Assembly: GCA_963763135.1 (NCBI GenBank)
Contig: CAVXNJ010000012.1
Span: 1,240,001 to 1,304,000, forward strand
DNA: 64,000 bases
Reading direction: 5' to 3'
Origin: JANMZO01 sp963763135
Lineage (GTDB): Bacteria > Actinomycetota > Acidimicrobiia > Acidimicrobiales > JANYDT01
Under the pieces are notes generated by a model. It did not search any database. It was not told where the DNA came from and was given only the letters and a program-made list of their open reading frames with translations. Shown piece after piece: positions 1 through 7,853 of the stretch (positions within the stretch are counted from its first letter, which is position 1; each line of letters opens with the position of its first letter). Both the position numbers and the translations under genes were made by a program.

Positions 1-280
1 CGACGACCATGTTGATGGCGTTCGCGCCTCCGGCCGCCAAGGTGCCCCCGACCAGCGTCGCCACCATGAGCCAAAACCCCGGGACGCCCTTTCGGGCGAC
101 GAACATGGTCGGGATGGTGGTGATCAGCAGCTGCTCGATGATGCGGGGTTTGGTCAGCGCTACATAGGCACCGACCTTTTGGATCAGGTTGAGGCGGGTT
201 CCGCCGATGGCCGCGTCCTTGGCGCTGGTGGCATCGAGCCGACGGGTGCGTTCAAGCGGCGCTGTTCGCAGACGTGGCAT
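1..280 (-). CDS. ctaB: Protoheme IX farnesyltransferase (heme o synthase), N-terminal part, cut by window edge
   Basis: Membrane prenyltransferase that adds a farnesyl group to heme b to make heme o for terminal oxidases. Reading leftward from ATG at 280 gives a hydrophilic leader of about 40 residues, then YVALTKPRIIEQLLITTIP, a first membrane helix and GGTLAAGGANAINM. These are the recognisable start of the UbiA-type CtaB family, including the first helix after the KPR motif. Only about 93 residues are in the window; the catalytic Asp-rich motifs lie beyond the left edge. The gene points away from clpS, so the 83 bp between them is a divergent promoter region. Confidence 0.85.
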   Translation of the reverse strand, partial: MPRLRTAPLERTRRLDATSAKDAAIGGTRLNLIQKVGAYVALTKPRIIEQLLITTIPTMFVARKGVPGFWLMVATLVGGTLAAGGANAINMVV

Positions 281-363
281 AACTGGACCAGCCTACCGGT
301 GAGTTTGAGGCATGCGGAATCGATCGTGCACGGTTGGGTCAAAAGAACCGGCAAACTAGGAGG

Positions 364-657
364 ATGCCAGCCGCCGCTCCCGTCGAAATTGACGAGACCA
401 GCACCGATACCATCGTCACTCCCGACCGTCCATGGATCGTGCTGGTCTGGAATGATCCGATCAACCTGATGAGCTACGTCACCTTCGTTTTGCAGAAGGT
501 GTTTGGCTATTCGAAGGAAAAGGCCGAGTCGCTCATGTGGGACGTTCATACGAAAGGGCGCGCGGTTGTCGCGTCGGATCAGCGGGAGAAGGCCGAAATG
601 CACGTGTTCCGCCTTCACGAACATGGGTTGTGGGCGACGATGGAGCAAGACAAGTGA
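364..657 (+). CDS. clpS: ATP-dependent Clp protease adaptor ClpS
   Basis: ClpS binds N-degron substrates and hands them to ClpA/ClpC-ClpP. The 97-residue product has the ClpS core: PWIVLVWNDPINLMSYV near residues 24-40, followed by KVFGYSKEKAESLMWDVHTKGRAVV and a C-terminal ERAE-like segment (here REKAEMHVFRLHEHGL). The disordered N-terminus is normal for the family. Start choice is uncertain. ATG 364 has AGGAGG directly against it with no spacer; an in-frame TTG at 334 would add ten residues (MGQKNRQTRR). The following gene is DUF2017, a common actinobacterial arrangement. Confidence 0.9.
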   Translation: MPAAAPVEIDETSTDTIVTPDRPWIVLVWNDPINLMSYVTFVLQKVFGYSKEKAESLMWDVHTKGRAVVASDQREKAEMHVFRLHEHGLWATMEQDK

Positions 658-718
658 TCCGGGGCTTTGCGGCTGCGTTCCAGGTCAACCCGACTGCCCA
701 GTACGGAGACCGTTGAAC

Positions 719-1207
719 GTGTCGATCCGAAAACGTAAACCTCCGTTTCAACTGATGGGCAGTGACCGGGTCGCCGTCAACCTGGCCGATTGGGAGCGTT
801 CGCTCCTGGCCAACCTTCCGGGTCAGCTTCGGGAGCTTCTCACGACCGACGACCCATCGCTCCGACGACTCTTTCCGGTTGCGTACCTGGGCGACGACGA
901 ACGCAACGACGAGTACCAACGCCTGATGCGTGACGAGTTGCTCTCAAGCCGGATGGCGGCGGCCGATGTTCTCGAAGCCAATGCCCACGCGACCGAGATT
1001 TCTGCCGACGACCTGGCGCTGTGGATGAACACGGCGAACAGCATTCGTTTGGTGATCGGCACGCAACTCGATGTCGGCGAAGAGGAACTCGAGATCGACG
1101 ACGAAGACGATCCCCGAGCCGCGGCGTACCAGGTCTACGGCTGGCTCGGCTATCTCGTCGAGAACGCGGTTCGAACCCTTTCCGGGGAACCAGCCATCGA
1201 CTGGTAA
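719..1207 (+). CDS. DUF2017 family protein
   Basis: 162-residue soluble protein of unknown biochemical role. The actinobacterial DUF2017 family is typically encoded beside clpS, as here, so a link to Clp proteolysis is inferred from context only. The sequence is acidic and helical, with DWERSLLANLPGQLRELL near the N-terminus, a central FPVAYLGDDERNDEYQRLM, and a conserved-looking LALWMNTANSIRLVIGTQL before an acidic stretch and a tryptophan-containing tail. GTG 719 is preferred because GGAGAC lies 8 nt upstream; TTG 713 is also in frame. The 61 bp gap from clpS allows co-transcription. Confidence 0.82.
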   Translation: MSIRKRKPPFQLMGSDRVAVNLADWERSLLANLPGQLRELLTTDDPSLRRLFPVAYLGDDERNDEYQRLMRDELLSSRMAAADVLEANAHATEISADDLALWMNTANSIRLVIGTQLDVGEEELEIDDEDDPRAAAYQVYGWLGYLVENAVRTLSGEPAIDW

Positions 1208-1264
1208 CCGGGCCCCTGGCGACGGATTCTCATTTCCGTCCCAGTTGCGCACTACCTTTGCGGA

Positions 1265-1729
1265 ATGGTTTCACCGCTGGCATCGCCCAATGTGCACGAG
1301 GAGATCGACCGTCGACTCGCGAAAGTCGGGCAGCGTTGGACCAAGGGGCGGCGAGCGGTAGTCGACGTCATGGCGAAGATCTCCGCGCCGGTGTCAGTTC
1401 CGGAACTTCATTCCCTGGTCGGCCCGAGCATTCCGCTTTCGACGCTGTATCGAATTATTAGCGACCTGCTAAACGCGAAAGTACTGATCAAGCTCGAATT
1501 CGCAGAAGGGTTCGCCCGGTTCGAGCTCGACGATGCGCTCTCGAAGCACCATCACCACCTGGTCTGCACCTCCTGCGGCGCGGTGATCGATCTGGAACTG
1601 GCCGATTTGGAAACGGTGCTCGACGGCACCAACTCAGCCATCAGGAAACGAACGGGTTTCAAGGTCACGTCGCATCGGCTCGACTTCTTCGGCTTGTGCG
1701 CATCCTGCGCCAAGGCGGCCAAGCAGTAG
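1265..1729 (+). CDS. Fur-family metal-responsive transcriptional regulator
   Basis: Predicted 154-residue DNA-binding repressor. The N-terminal winged helix runs from about residue 15 (RRLAKVGQRWTKGRRAVVDVM) to the LSTLYRIISDLLNAKVL recognition region. The C-terminal dimerisation domain has the family HHHHLVCTSCG metal motif near residues 95-105 and a second CASC pair at the C-terminus, so a structural zinc site with two CxxC pairs is expected. Which metal it senses (iron, zinc, nickel) or whether it senses peroxide cannot be read from sequence. It sits 57 bp after DUF2017 and converges on the arsR gene; its stop lies only 12 bp from that of arsR. Confidence 0.9.
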   Translation: MVSPLASPNVHEEIDRRLAKVGQRWTKGRRAVVDVMAKISAPVSVPELHSLVGPSIPLSTLYRIISDLLNAKVLIKLEFAEGFARFELDDALSKHHHHLVCTSCGAVIDLELADLETVLDGTNSAIRKRTGFKVTSHRLDFFGLCASCAKAAKQ

Positions 1730-1741
1730 CGCCACGGACCA

Positions 1742-2152
1742 CTACATGGCCGCGATGCCCGCTTTGAGACTGGCGAGACCATTGGCGTTGATGCAGTAGC
1801 GGGTACGGGGTCCTTCGATCTCGCCCTGGATGAGGCCCGCCTCGCGGAGGATGCGCAGGTGTTCAGAGACCGTCGATTGCGCGAGCGGAAGCTCAGCCAC
1901 AACGTCTCCGGTGACGCATGCGTTCCGTTCGGAGAGAAGCCGCAGGATGGCTATCCGAGCGGGATGGCCCAGCGCCTTCGCGAGCGCGGCGAGCGTCGCA
2001 TCGTCAGGCAGCTTGATACCGGTCGGCGGTGGAGGAGGTTGCTCGCAGGACTCGACGGAATCAGCACCTGAGACCGAACCAGGTGCATTCTTCGTTCGTT
2101 CGGCCGCCTTCTGCGTGGAAGCCTTGGAAGGACGGGTTTTGGTGGAGCTCAT
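1742..2152 (-). CDS. arsR: ArsR-family arsenical-responsive repressor
   Basis: 136-residue repressor. After an N-terminal extension of about 50 residues rich in K, A and P, the winged helix spans about residues 55-130, with LAKALGHPARIAILRLLSE and the recognition helix in LAQSTVSEHLRILREAGLI. Cysteines are present at SVESCEQ and ERNACVTGDV, and one lies in RTRYCINA, giving candidate As(III)/Sb(III) thiol ligands in a layout unlike E. coli ArsR (inference). Its ATG overlaps the stop of acr3 by 4 nt (ATGA), so it is the second gene of an acr3-arsR operon and probably feeds back on it. Confidence 0.9.
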   Translation of the reverse strand: MSSTKTRPSKASTQKAAERTKNAPGSVSGADSVESCEQPPPPPTGIKLPDDATLAALAKALGHPARIAILRLLSERNACVTGDVVAELPLAQSTVSEHLRILREAGLIQGEIEGPRTRYCINANGLASLKAGIAAM

Positions 2153-3243
2153 CGGACCGATCCGTCTGCGGAGTAGTAACGCTTGCGGGCCCAGAGAGCG
2201 ACGTACACAAGACCCACCAACACCGGTACCTCGATGAGCGGCCCAACGACTCCGGCCAGTGCTTGCCCCGATGACACCCCGAACACGCCGATTGCCACCG
2301 CAATGGCCAGTTCGAAGTTGTTACCGGCCGCCGTGAACGCGATCGAGGCGTTTCGTTCGTAGGGAAGCTTTTGCCGTATGCCGAAGAAGAACGACCCGAA
2401 CCACATGAGGGCGAAGTAGACAAGTAGCGGAACCGCGATGCGAGCGACATCGAGCGGCTGGTTGGTGATGCGGTCGCCCTGCAGGGCAAAGAGGATCACG
2501 ATCGTGAAAAGCAATCCATAGAGCGCGACCGGACCGATGCGCGGCAGGAACTTGCTTTCGTACCACTCGGTGCCCTTGGCTCGCTCGCCAAAGGTCCGGG
2601 TGAGGAAGCCCGCGAGAAGCGGAACCCCGAGGAAGATCAACACCGACTTCGCAATCTGCCACACCGTTACGCTGATGCCCTTGGAATCGAGGCCGAGCCA
2701 GCCCGGCAGCAACTCCAGGTAGAAGTAGCCGAGAAGCGAGTAGGCCAGTATTTGAAAGACCGAGTTGATCGCGACGAGTACGGCGGCAAGTTCGCGATCC
2801 CCGCAGGCCAGGTCGTTCCAGATGAGGACCATGGCGATGCACCGGGCGAGACCCACAATGATGAGCCCGGTTCGGTACTCCGGCAGATCGGGAAGAAAGA
2901 TCCAGGCGAGGGCGAACATGAGCGCCGGTCCGATCAACCAGTTGAGCACCAGCGACATCACCAATGAGCGTCGGTCACCGAGCACGGTGCCCATGGACCG
3001 GTAGCGAACCTTCGCTAGAACTGGATACATCATGGCCAGGAGACCGATGGCGATCGGCAGCGACACCGTGTTGATCTTGACCCGCTCAAGCGTGGTGTTC
3101 AGCCCCGGAAAGGCGCGACCGAGCACGATGCCCGTGACCATCGCGGCCCCGATCCACATCGGGAGGAAACGGTCGAGACGTGAGAGTCCCTCGACCACCG
3201 TGTGGTGTTCCTGAACCGGTGGTTCTTCAAGTCGTTGCGTCAT
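2149..3243 (-). CDS. acr3: ACR3-family arsenite efflux permease
   Basis: Ten-helix membrane transporter that exports As(III) using the proton motive force. The 364-residue length and the signature GLARCIAMVLIWNDLACGD (Cys about 135 and 147) are diagnostic of Acr3. The Cys in the fourth helix is the conserved arsenite-binding residue. Further helices include LNWLIGPALMF and NNFELAIAVAIGVFG. ATG 3243 is chosen because AGGG lies 5 nt upstream; a longer frame to 3324 adds only hydrophilic sequence. It is the first gene of the acr3-arsR pair and is divergent from the permease at 3414. Confidence 0.95.
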   Translation of the reverse strand: MTQRLEEPPVQEHHTVVEGLSRLDRFLPMWIGAAMVTGIVLGRAFPGLNTTLERVKINTVSLPIAIGLLAMMYPVLAKVRYRSMGTVLGDRRSLVMSLVLNWLIGPALMFALAWIFLPDLPEYRTGLIIVGLARCIAMVLIWNDLACGDRELAAVLVAINSVFQILAYSLLGYFYLELLPGWLGLDSKGISVTVWQIAKSVLIFLGVPLLAGFLTRTFGERAKGTEWYESKFLPRIGPVALYGLLFTIVILFALQGDRITNQPLDVARIAVPLLVYFALMWFGSFFFGIRQKLPYERNASIAFTAAGNNFELAIAVAIGVFGVSSGQALAGVVGPLIEVPVLVGLVYVALWARKRYYSADGSVR

Positions 3244-3413
3244 GTTGGCCCTAGTGTCGCTCGCTGATCGACCATCGTCGAACAGCGATAACTCTAACCG
3301 GCACCTTGAACCGTTCGCAGCCACGGGCCCGACGATTTTGGGACCAACGGCCCGGAGCCGGGGGCAACCTAATCGGTTATCGTCGATTCACGATTACTAA
3401 TGAGGAAACGACC

Positions 3414-4481
3414 ATGACGTCGACCCACCTCGACACCGCCGATGTCGAAACCACACCGCCACCCCACGCGAACCTCCGGCGCTGGTCGCCAGTCGCTGCC
3501 GCTGCGGTTACCTGGTCGCTGCTCTACCACTACAACCGCCCGTTCTGGAACTGGGCCATCTTCGATGTGGCCGGCCTCACGAAAACGAGTCGCACGGGCG
3601 AGTCCGTGCACTTCTTCTTCTACGACACCACGAAGATCGCGCTGCTACTCGCTGGTGTCATCTACGGCGTCACGATCCTGCGCAGCTTCATGTCCGTCGA
3701 ACGCACCCGCGCCCTGCTTGGTGGCAGGCGCCAAGGCGTCGGCAATGTCGCCGCCGCCGCTCTCGGCGTCGTAACCCCGTTCTGCTCGTGCTCCGCCGTC
3801 CCTGTGTTCATCGGCTTCGTCGCGGCCGGTGTGCCCCTCGGCATCACTCTCAGCTTCCTCATCGCGAGCCCCATGGTCAACGAAGTAGCCATTGTGTTGC
3901 TCTTCGGACTGTTCGGCTGGAAGATCACCGCCCTCTACATCGGCTCCGGACTCGTGATCGCCACCATCGCCGGCACCGTTCTCGGACGCATGCACCTCGA
4001 ACGATGGGTCGAGCCATTCGTATTCGAAACCAAACTCCGAGGCAAAGCCATCGACCCGTCCAAGGGGCTGTCGTGGGACGACCGCCTCACCATGGCCCGT
4101 GAAGAAGTCGTGTCGATCCTCAAGAAGGTCTGGCCGTACTTGCTCGTCGGCATCGCCCTCGGCGCGGCCATCCACGGCTGGGCGCCCCAGGACTGGTTCG
4201 CAAAACATGCCTCGGGCCCCCTGGGTGTCCCGATCGCCGTCCTGGTCGGGGTGCCGCTGTACTCCAACGCCGCCGGCGTGCTCCCGCTCGTCGAGGCGCT
4301 CCACGACAAGGGCATGCCCATGGGCACTGTCCTTGCCTTCATGATGAGCGTGGTCGCCCTTTCCCTACCCGAGATGGTCCTGCTGCGCCGAGTCCTCAAA
4401 GTGAAGCTCATCGCCACCTATGTCGGCGTCGTCGCCACTGGCATCCTCCTCACCGGCTTCACCTTCAACGCCATCCTCTAG
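3414..4481 (+). CDS. ArsP-type permease (PF03773), putative organoarsenical efflux
   Basis: 355-residue polytopic membrane protein with about eight helices. The motif TPFCSCSAVPVF (Cys about 124 and 126) is the hallmark of the DUF318/ArsP permease family; characterised ArsP proteins export trivalent organoarsenicals such as methylarsenite. A hydrophilic loop at about residues 200-235 splits the two halves, and LVGVPLYSNAAGVLPL in the second half mirrors the first. ATG 3414 has GAGGAAACG as a ribosome site. No ArsM or ArsI methylation or demethylation gene is nearby, so the substrate is open. The next gene encodes a small CxxC protein that often accompanies this permease type. Confidence 0.85.
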   Translation: MTSTHLDTADVETTPPPHANLRRWSPVAAAAVTWSLLYHYNRPFWNWAIFDVAGLTKTSRTGESVHFFFYDTTKIALLLAGVIYGVTILRSFMSVERTRALLGGRRQGVGNVAAAALGVVTPFCSCSAVPVFIGFVAAGVPLGITLSFLIASPMVNEVAIVLLFGLFGWKITALYIGSGLVIATIAGTVLGRMHLERWVEPFVFETKLRGKAIDPSKGLSWDDRLTMAREEVVSILKKVWPYLLVGIALGAAIHGWAPQDWFAKHASGPLGVPIAVLVGVPLYSNAAGVLPLVEALHDKGMPMGTVLAFMMSVVALSLPEMVLLRRVLKVKLIATYVGVVATGILLTGFTFNAIL

Positions 4482-4525
4482 TGACCTGATTCACCCTCCG
4501 CCCCAACGTCTGACAGGAAACAACC

Positions 4526-4765
4526 ATGGACATCAAGATCCTCGGCACCGGCTGTACGAATTGCAAGAACCTCGAGTCGGTCACGCGCACCGCCCTCACC
4601 GAGCTCGGCCTGGAGGTCGAGATCGAGAAGGTAACTGATCCCGGAGAAATCGTGTCGTGGGGCGTGATGTCAACTCCAGCGCTCGTCATCGACGACGAAG
4701 TTGTCCTATCGGGACGGGTACCACCGCTCGCCGACGTGAAGAAGCTTCTGGCTGTTACTCGCTAG
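4526..4765 (+). CDS. Thioredoxin-like small redox protein (Thioredoxin_3 family)
   Basis: 79-residue protein with a compact thioredoxin fold: MDIKILGTGCTNCKNL places a CxxC (Cys10, Cys13) after the first strand, and the cis-Pro loop appears as MSTPALVIDD. Members of this family are commonly encoded next to PF03773 permeases in metal and arsenic clusters. A role as thiol reductant or As(III) shuttle for the upstream permease is inferred from that context. GGAAACA upstream of ATG 4526 is a weak ribosome site. It follows the permease by 44 bp and overlaps the 3' end of arsJ by 11 bp, convergently. Confidence 0.88.
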   Translation: MDIKILGTGCTNCKNLESVTRTALTELGLEVEIEKVTDPGEIVSWGVMSTPALVIDDEVVLSGRVPPLADVKKLLAVTR

Positions 4766-6008
4766 CGAGGGCAGCTTTCGCCCGGAGCTGGGCCGCCCGT
4801 TCGGTGTCTCGACCTGGCAATGCCGGAAGGCGAAGGGTCAGCACCCACGTGATCACAACGAATGCCGCCGACCCCCACAGCGCGGCGCTGAGTCCGCCCC
4901 AGAGATACAGCAGACCTGAGAGAAGCGTGCCGACCAGTCGTCCGGCCGCGTTAGCCGAGTAGTAGAACCCGACGTCGAGCGAGATGGCGTCGTCGTCGGA
5001 ATACGCGAGGATCAGATACGAGTGCAACGAGGAGTTCAGGGCGAACACGATGCCGAACACCACCAGACCACCGACGACTGCGACGGTGGTTCCCGCGTCG
5101 AACGCCACGGCCAGGGCAATCGCACCGGACACGCAAGCAAGCGCAAAGGCCCACTGCTGTGCGGCTCGGATTTCGTCGACGGACTTCCCTCCACGCCGCA
5201 AGAGCCTGGGTGCCATCGACTGCACCATCCCGTAGAAGATCACCCACATCGCCAGGAACGCACCGATGCCGTAGTACGACCAGCCGAGGCGTTCATCGAG
5301 AAACACGGGAAGGGCGACAACGAACCAGATGTCTCGCGAGCCGAACAGGAAGAACCGCGCCGCGGACAGTCGGTTGATCGCTTCGGACTTCGACAGGATC
5401 GAGCGGAGCGGGGCCTTCTTCTTGGACTTCCCGATCTCTTCGTCGAGCAAGAGGACGAGTGCCACGACCACAACGCCCAGCATCGCCGCCATCACCCACA
5501 GCGCCGGCCGATAGCCGAGCCAGGCCAGCAGTGCTGCCCCGAGAAAGAACCCGACGCCCTTCAAGGCGTTCTTCGATCCCGTGAGGATCGCAACAAGCCG
5601 GAACAGCGCACCGTCGCCGTTCCCGGCCAGCGCCTTCACCGCGCTCTTGGAGCTCATCTTCGTAAGGTCTTTCGCAACACCCGAGACGGCCTGAGCCGTC
5701 ATCACGAAGGCCACCGAGATCCATTCCTTCCAGCTGCTTCGATGAAGGGAGAGCGCGACCAGCGCAACGATCTGCATGCCGAGCCCGATCACCAGCGTGC
5801 GATTGAGTCCGGTCCGTGAGCCCACCCAACCACCCAGCAGGTTGGTGAGAATTCCCATGAACTCGTACGCGAGAAACAGGAACGCAATGGAGACCGGGGA
5901 GTAGCCGAGGTCGTGGAAGTGCAGTAGCACCAGCATGCGCAGCGCGCCGTCGGTGAGCGTGAACGCCCAGTACCCGGCCGTCACCAGCGTGTAGTTGCGG
6001 AGCTTCAT
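4755..6008 (-). CDS. arsJ: ArsJ, MFS exporter of 1-arseno-3-phosphoglycerate
   Basis: 417-residue major-facilitator protein with 12 predicted helices. The N-terminus MKLRNYTLVTAGYWAFTLTD and the segment VSGVAKDLTKMSSKSAVK are characteristic of ArsJ. With its partner GAPDH it confers arsenate resistance: GAPDH makes unstable 1-arseno-3-phosphoglycerate and ArsJ pumps it out. The GAPDH gene ends 7 bp upstream on the same strand, the classical pairing. ATG 6008 matches the family start; upstream in-frame sequence is hydrophilic and overlaps gap. Confidence 0.94.
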   Translation of the reverse strand: MKLRNYTLVTAGYWAFTLTDGALRMLVLLHFHDLGYSPVSIAFLFLAYEFMGILTNLLGGWVGSRTGLNRTLVIGLGMQIVALVALSLHRSSWKEWISVAFVMTAQAVSGVAKDLTKMSSKSAVKALAGNGDGALFRLVAILTGSKNALKGVGFFLGAALLAWLGYRPALWVMAAMLGVVVVALVLLLDEEIGKSKKKAPLRSILSKSEAINRLSAARFFLFGSRDIWFVVALPVFLDERLGWSYYGIGAFLAMWVIFYGMVQSMAPRLLRRGGKSVDEIRAAQQWAFALACVSGAIALAVAFDAGTTVAVVGGLVVFGIVFALNSSLHSYLILAYSDDDAISLDVGFYYSANAAGRLVGTLLSGLLYLWGGLSAALWGSAAFVVITWVLTLRLPALPGRDTERAAQLRAKAALASE

Positions 6009-6015
6009 GGTGTGA

Positions 6016-7035
6016 TTACCGGGCTTCGAGTGACGCGGCGACCTTCGACGCCAGCTCCGCCATCCTCCACACGTAGCCATACTCGTTGTCGTACCAGATG
6101 AGCACCTTCAGCATGGTGCCGTCGATCACCATGGTGGAAGGACCGTCTACGATCCCGGACCTCGTGTCGTTCGTGAAGTCAGCGGACACCAACGGGCGAT
6201 GCTCGAAGCCGAGTATTCCTTTCAGCTGACCGTCGGCCGCCTCACGGAACAAGGCGTTCACCTCATCTACGGTGACGGTTCGCGACATGGTGAACACCGC
6301 GTCGGTAAGAGATGCGTTGAGCAACGGTACGCGCACCGCGAGGCCGTTCAGCTTTCCCTTGAGCTCAGGGTAGATCAGGGTGATCGCCGTGGCGGATCCG
6401 GTGGACGTCGGAATCAGCGAATTCACCGCGGAACGAGCCCGACGCAGGTCCTTGTGCGGAGCATCGACGATCACCTGGGTGTTGGTCAGATCGTGCATCG
6501 TGGTGATCGCTCCTCGCTCGATGCCGATCTTCTCGTGCAGCACCTTCACCACGGGGGCCAGGCAATTTGTGGTGCACGACGCGGCAGTCACGATTCGGTG
6601 AACCCCGGGTTCGTACAAGCCATCGTTGCAACCCATCACAATGTTCAACACTTCCGGATCCTTCACCGGCGCGGCCACGATTACCTTCCGAACGCCCCGG
6701 GCAAAGTACGGCTCAAGGTCGGCGACGGTCTTGAATTTGCCAGTGCACTCCAAGACGACGTCGACGCCGTGGTCGCTCCACCCCACGGCACCAGGAGTGG
6801 CGCTCGACGAGTAGGTGACGGTCGCGCCGTCGATAACCATCGAATCGCCGATCACGTCAACGCTGCCGCCATACCGACCGTGCACCGTGTCGAACTCGAG
6901 GAGATGCGCGGCCGTGACGACGTCGCCGTTCAGCTCGTTCACGTGCACGAGCTGAAGTTCCGGGTGCTCGCGCAGTGCGCGCACCACGAGGCGCCCCATG
7001 CGGCCGAATCCGTTGATGCCGATCTTCGTGATCAT
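6016..7035 (-). CDS. gap: Type I glyceraldehyde-3-phosphate dehydrogenase, ArsJ-associated
   Basis: 339-residue NAD-dependent dehydrogenase. The Rossmann start is KIGINGFGRMGRLVVRAL; the catalytic site is AASCTTNC with Cys154; the anion-site loop is NDTRSGIVD; the C-terminus carries WYDNEYGY. In this context it probably uses arsenate in place of phosphate to form 1-arseno-3-phosphoglycerate for ArsJ, which follows after 7 bp. It may be a dedicated second GAPDH rather than the glycolytic one, since no pgk or tpi is adjacent. Confidence 0.95.
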   Translation of the reverse strand: MITKIGINGFGRMGRLVVRALREHPELQLVHVNELNGDVVTAAHLLEFDTVHGRYGGSVDVIGDSMVIDGATVTYSSSATPGAVGWSDHGVDVVLECTGKFKTVADLEPYFARGVRKVIVAAPVKDPEVLNIVMGCNDGLYEPGVHRIVTAASCTTNCLAPVVKVLHEKIGIERGAITTMHDLTNTQVIVDAPHKDLRRARSAVNSLIPTSTGSATAITLIYPELKGKLNGLAVRVPLLNASLTDAVFTMSRTVTVDEVNALFREAADGQLKGILGFEHRPLVSADFTNDTRSGIVDGPSTMVIDGTMLKVLIWYDNEYGYVWRMAELASKVAASLEAR

Positions 7036-7062
7036 GTTGCTTCCGTTCTACGGTGCGGTACG

Positions 7063-7095
7063 TGGGTGGGGCGAAGTACTTGGGTGGGGCGAAGT
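7063..7095. repeat. Short tandem repeat upstream of gap
   Basis: Two perfect copies of TGGGTGGGGCGAAGT at 7063-7077 and 7081-7095, giving an 18-bp period, lie in the 79-bp spacer between the ArsR-ArsC fusion and gap. They could be a local slippage duplication or paired regulator sites; nothing in the sequence decides between these. Confidence 0.6.
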
Positions 7096-7114
7096 GGTGT
7101 TTCCGGTTGACGGC

Positions 7115-7780
7115 TCATACATCCGCCGTTTCCGGCAACAACGCAGCAATGCGGAGCCGAAGCTCCGACAGCGTGGTGTCGAATGCCGCTTTGGAGCCGT
7201 CGGCCACCGGGTCGGGGATGGACCAGTGCAGCCAGCTGGCATCGGGAGCAAGTTCTTCATGCGCCTGATCGCACACGGTGACCACGATCGGTGGAAGCTT
7301 ACGAATCGCTTCGATTGACTTCGGAACGGCATCACCGAGGTCAAGTCCCGCCCGCTTCGCCGCGGCCCGGGCCCCGGGATGAACCTGCGCAGCCGGATGA
7401 GTGCCGGCCGACTCCGCCGGTGAACCCGAGAGGGCGCGCCAGAGCGCCGCGGCCAGCTGACTGCGGGCGGAGTTGGCCGAGCACACGAAGAGCGCCTTTC
7501 CTGCTCCTACCGGTTCGCCGGGGATCAACTCCGCAAGCACGCCGTGTACGAGATGCACGTAGCGTCGTCGGCCATCACCGGAGGAACGTGAACGTTCGAT
7601 CATGCTCACGCTTTCCAACACGTCGAGGTGATGGGCGAGCAGATTTGACTCCAGGTTTACGAGGCGCCGAAGTTCAACGGGCGAACGATCCGACCGAACC
7701 AGCTCGTCGACGATCGCGAGTCGGACCGGGTCACCGAGTGCAGCATGGCGCGCCGCGCGTTGTTCGAGAGTGAGCTTCAT
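7115..7780 (-). CDS. Fusion of ArsR-type regulator and arsenate reductase (low-MW phosphatase fold)
   Basis: 221-residue two-domain protein. Residues 1-90 form an ArsR-like winged helix (RHAALGDPVRLAIVDELV, then NLLAHHLDVLESVSMIERS). Residues 95-221 form a low-molecular-weight tyrosine phosphatase/ArsC domain with the P-loop CSANSAR (Cys100 to Arg106) and a late acidic SIPDPVADGS motif typical of thioredoxin- or mycothiol-linked arsenate reductases. It would reduce As(V) to As(III) for Acr3 and could also regulate. ATG 7780 has GGAG just upstream; the GTG at 7798 falls inside a candidate operator. It lies upstream of gap-arsJ on the same strand. Confidence 0.9.
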   Translation of the reverse strand: MKLTLEQRAARHAALGDPVRLAIVDELVRSDRSPVELRRLVNLESNLLAHHLDVLESVSMIERSRSSGDGRRRYVHLVHGVLAELIPGEPVGAGKALFVCSANSARSQLAAALWRALSGSPAESAGTHPAAQVHPGARAAAKRAGLDLGDAVPKSIEAIRKLPPIVVTVCDQAHEELAPDASWLHWSIPDPVADGSKAAFDTTLSELRLRIAALLPETADV

Positions 7781-7794
7781 GGTCTCCACGCTAG

Positions 7795-7831
7795 TCACTC
7801 AATTTCCATTGGCTCAGTATTCGGTGAGTGA
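7795..7831. promoter_or_regulatory. Candidate operator upstream of the arsR-arsC fusion
   Basis: TCACTCA at 7795-7801 and TGAGTGA at 7825-7831 form a perfect 7-bp inverted repeat around a 23-bp spacer, 15-50 bp upstream of the chosen start. ArsR-type repressors bind dyads in this position, so autoregulation is plausible. This is inferred from symmetry alone. Confidence 0.4.
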
Positions 7832-7853
7832 AAAGTAAGTGCGCTCAGGTACC

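Noticed and set aside
3379..3394. ATCGT-n6-ACGAT dyad as an ArsR operator
   Set aside because: Only 5-bp arms close to the permease start; too common by chance in this composition to list as a feature.
5022..5819. 265-aa plus-strand frame inside arsJ
   Set aside because: It is the antisense shadow of the well-supported ArsJ frame (His/Arg/Gln-rich text).
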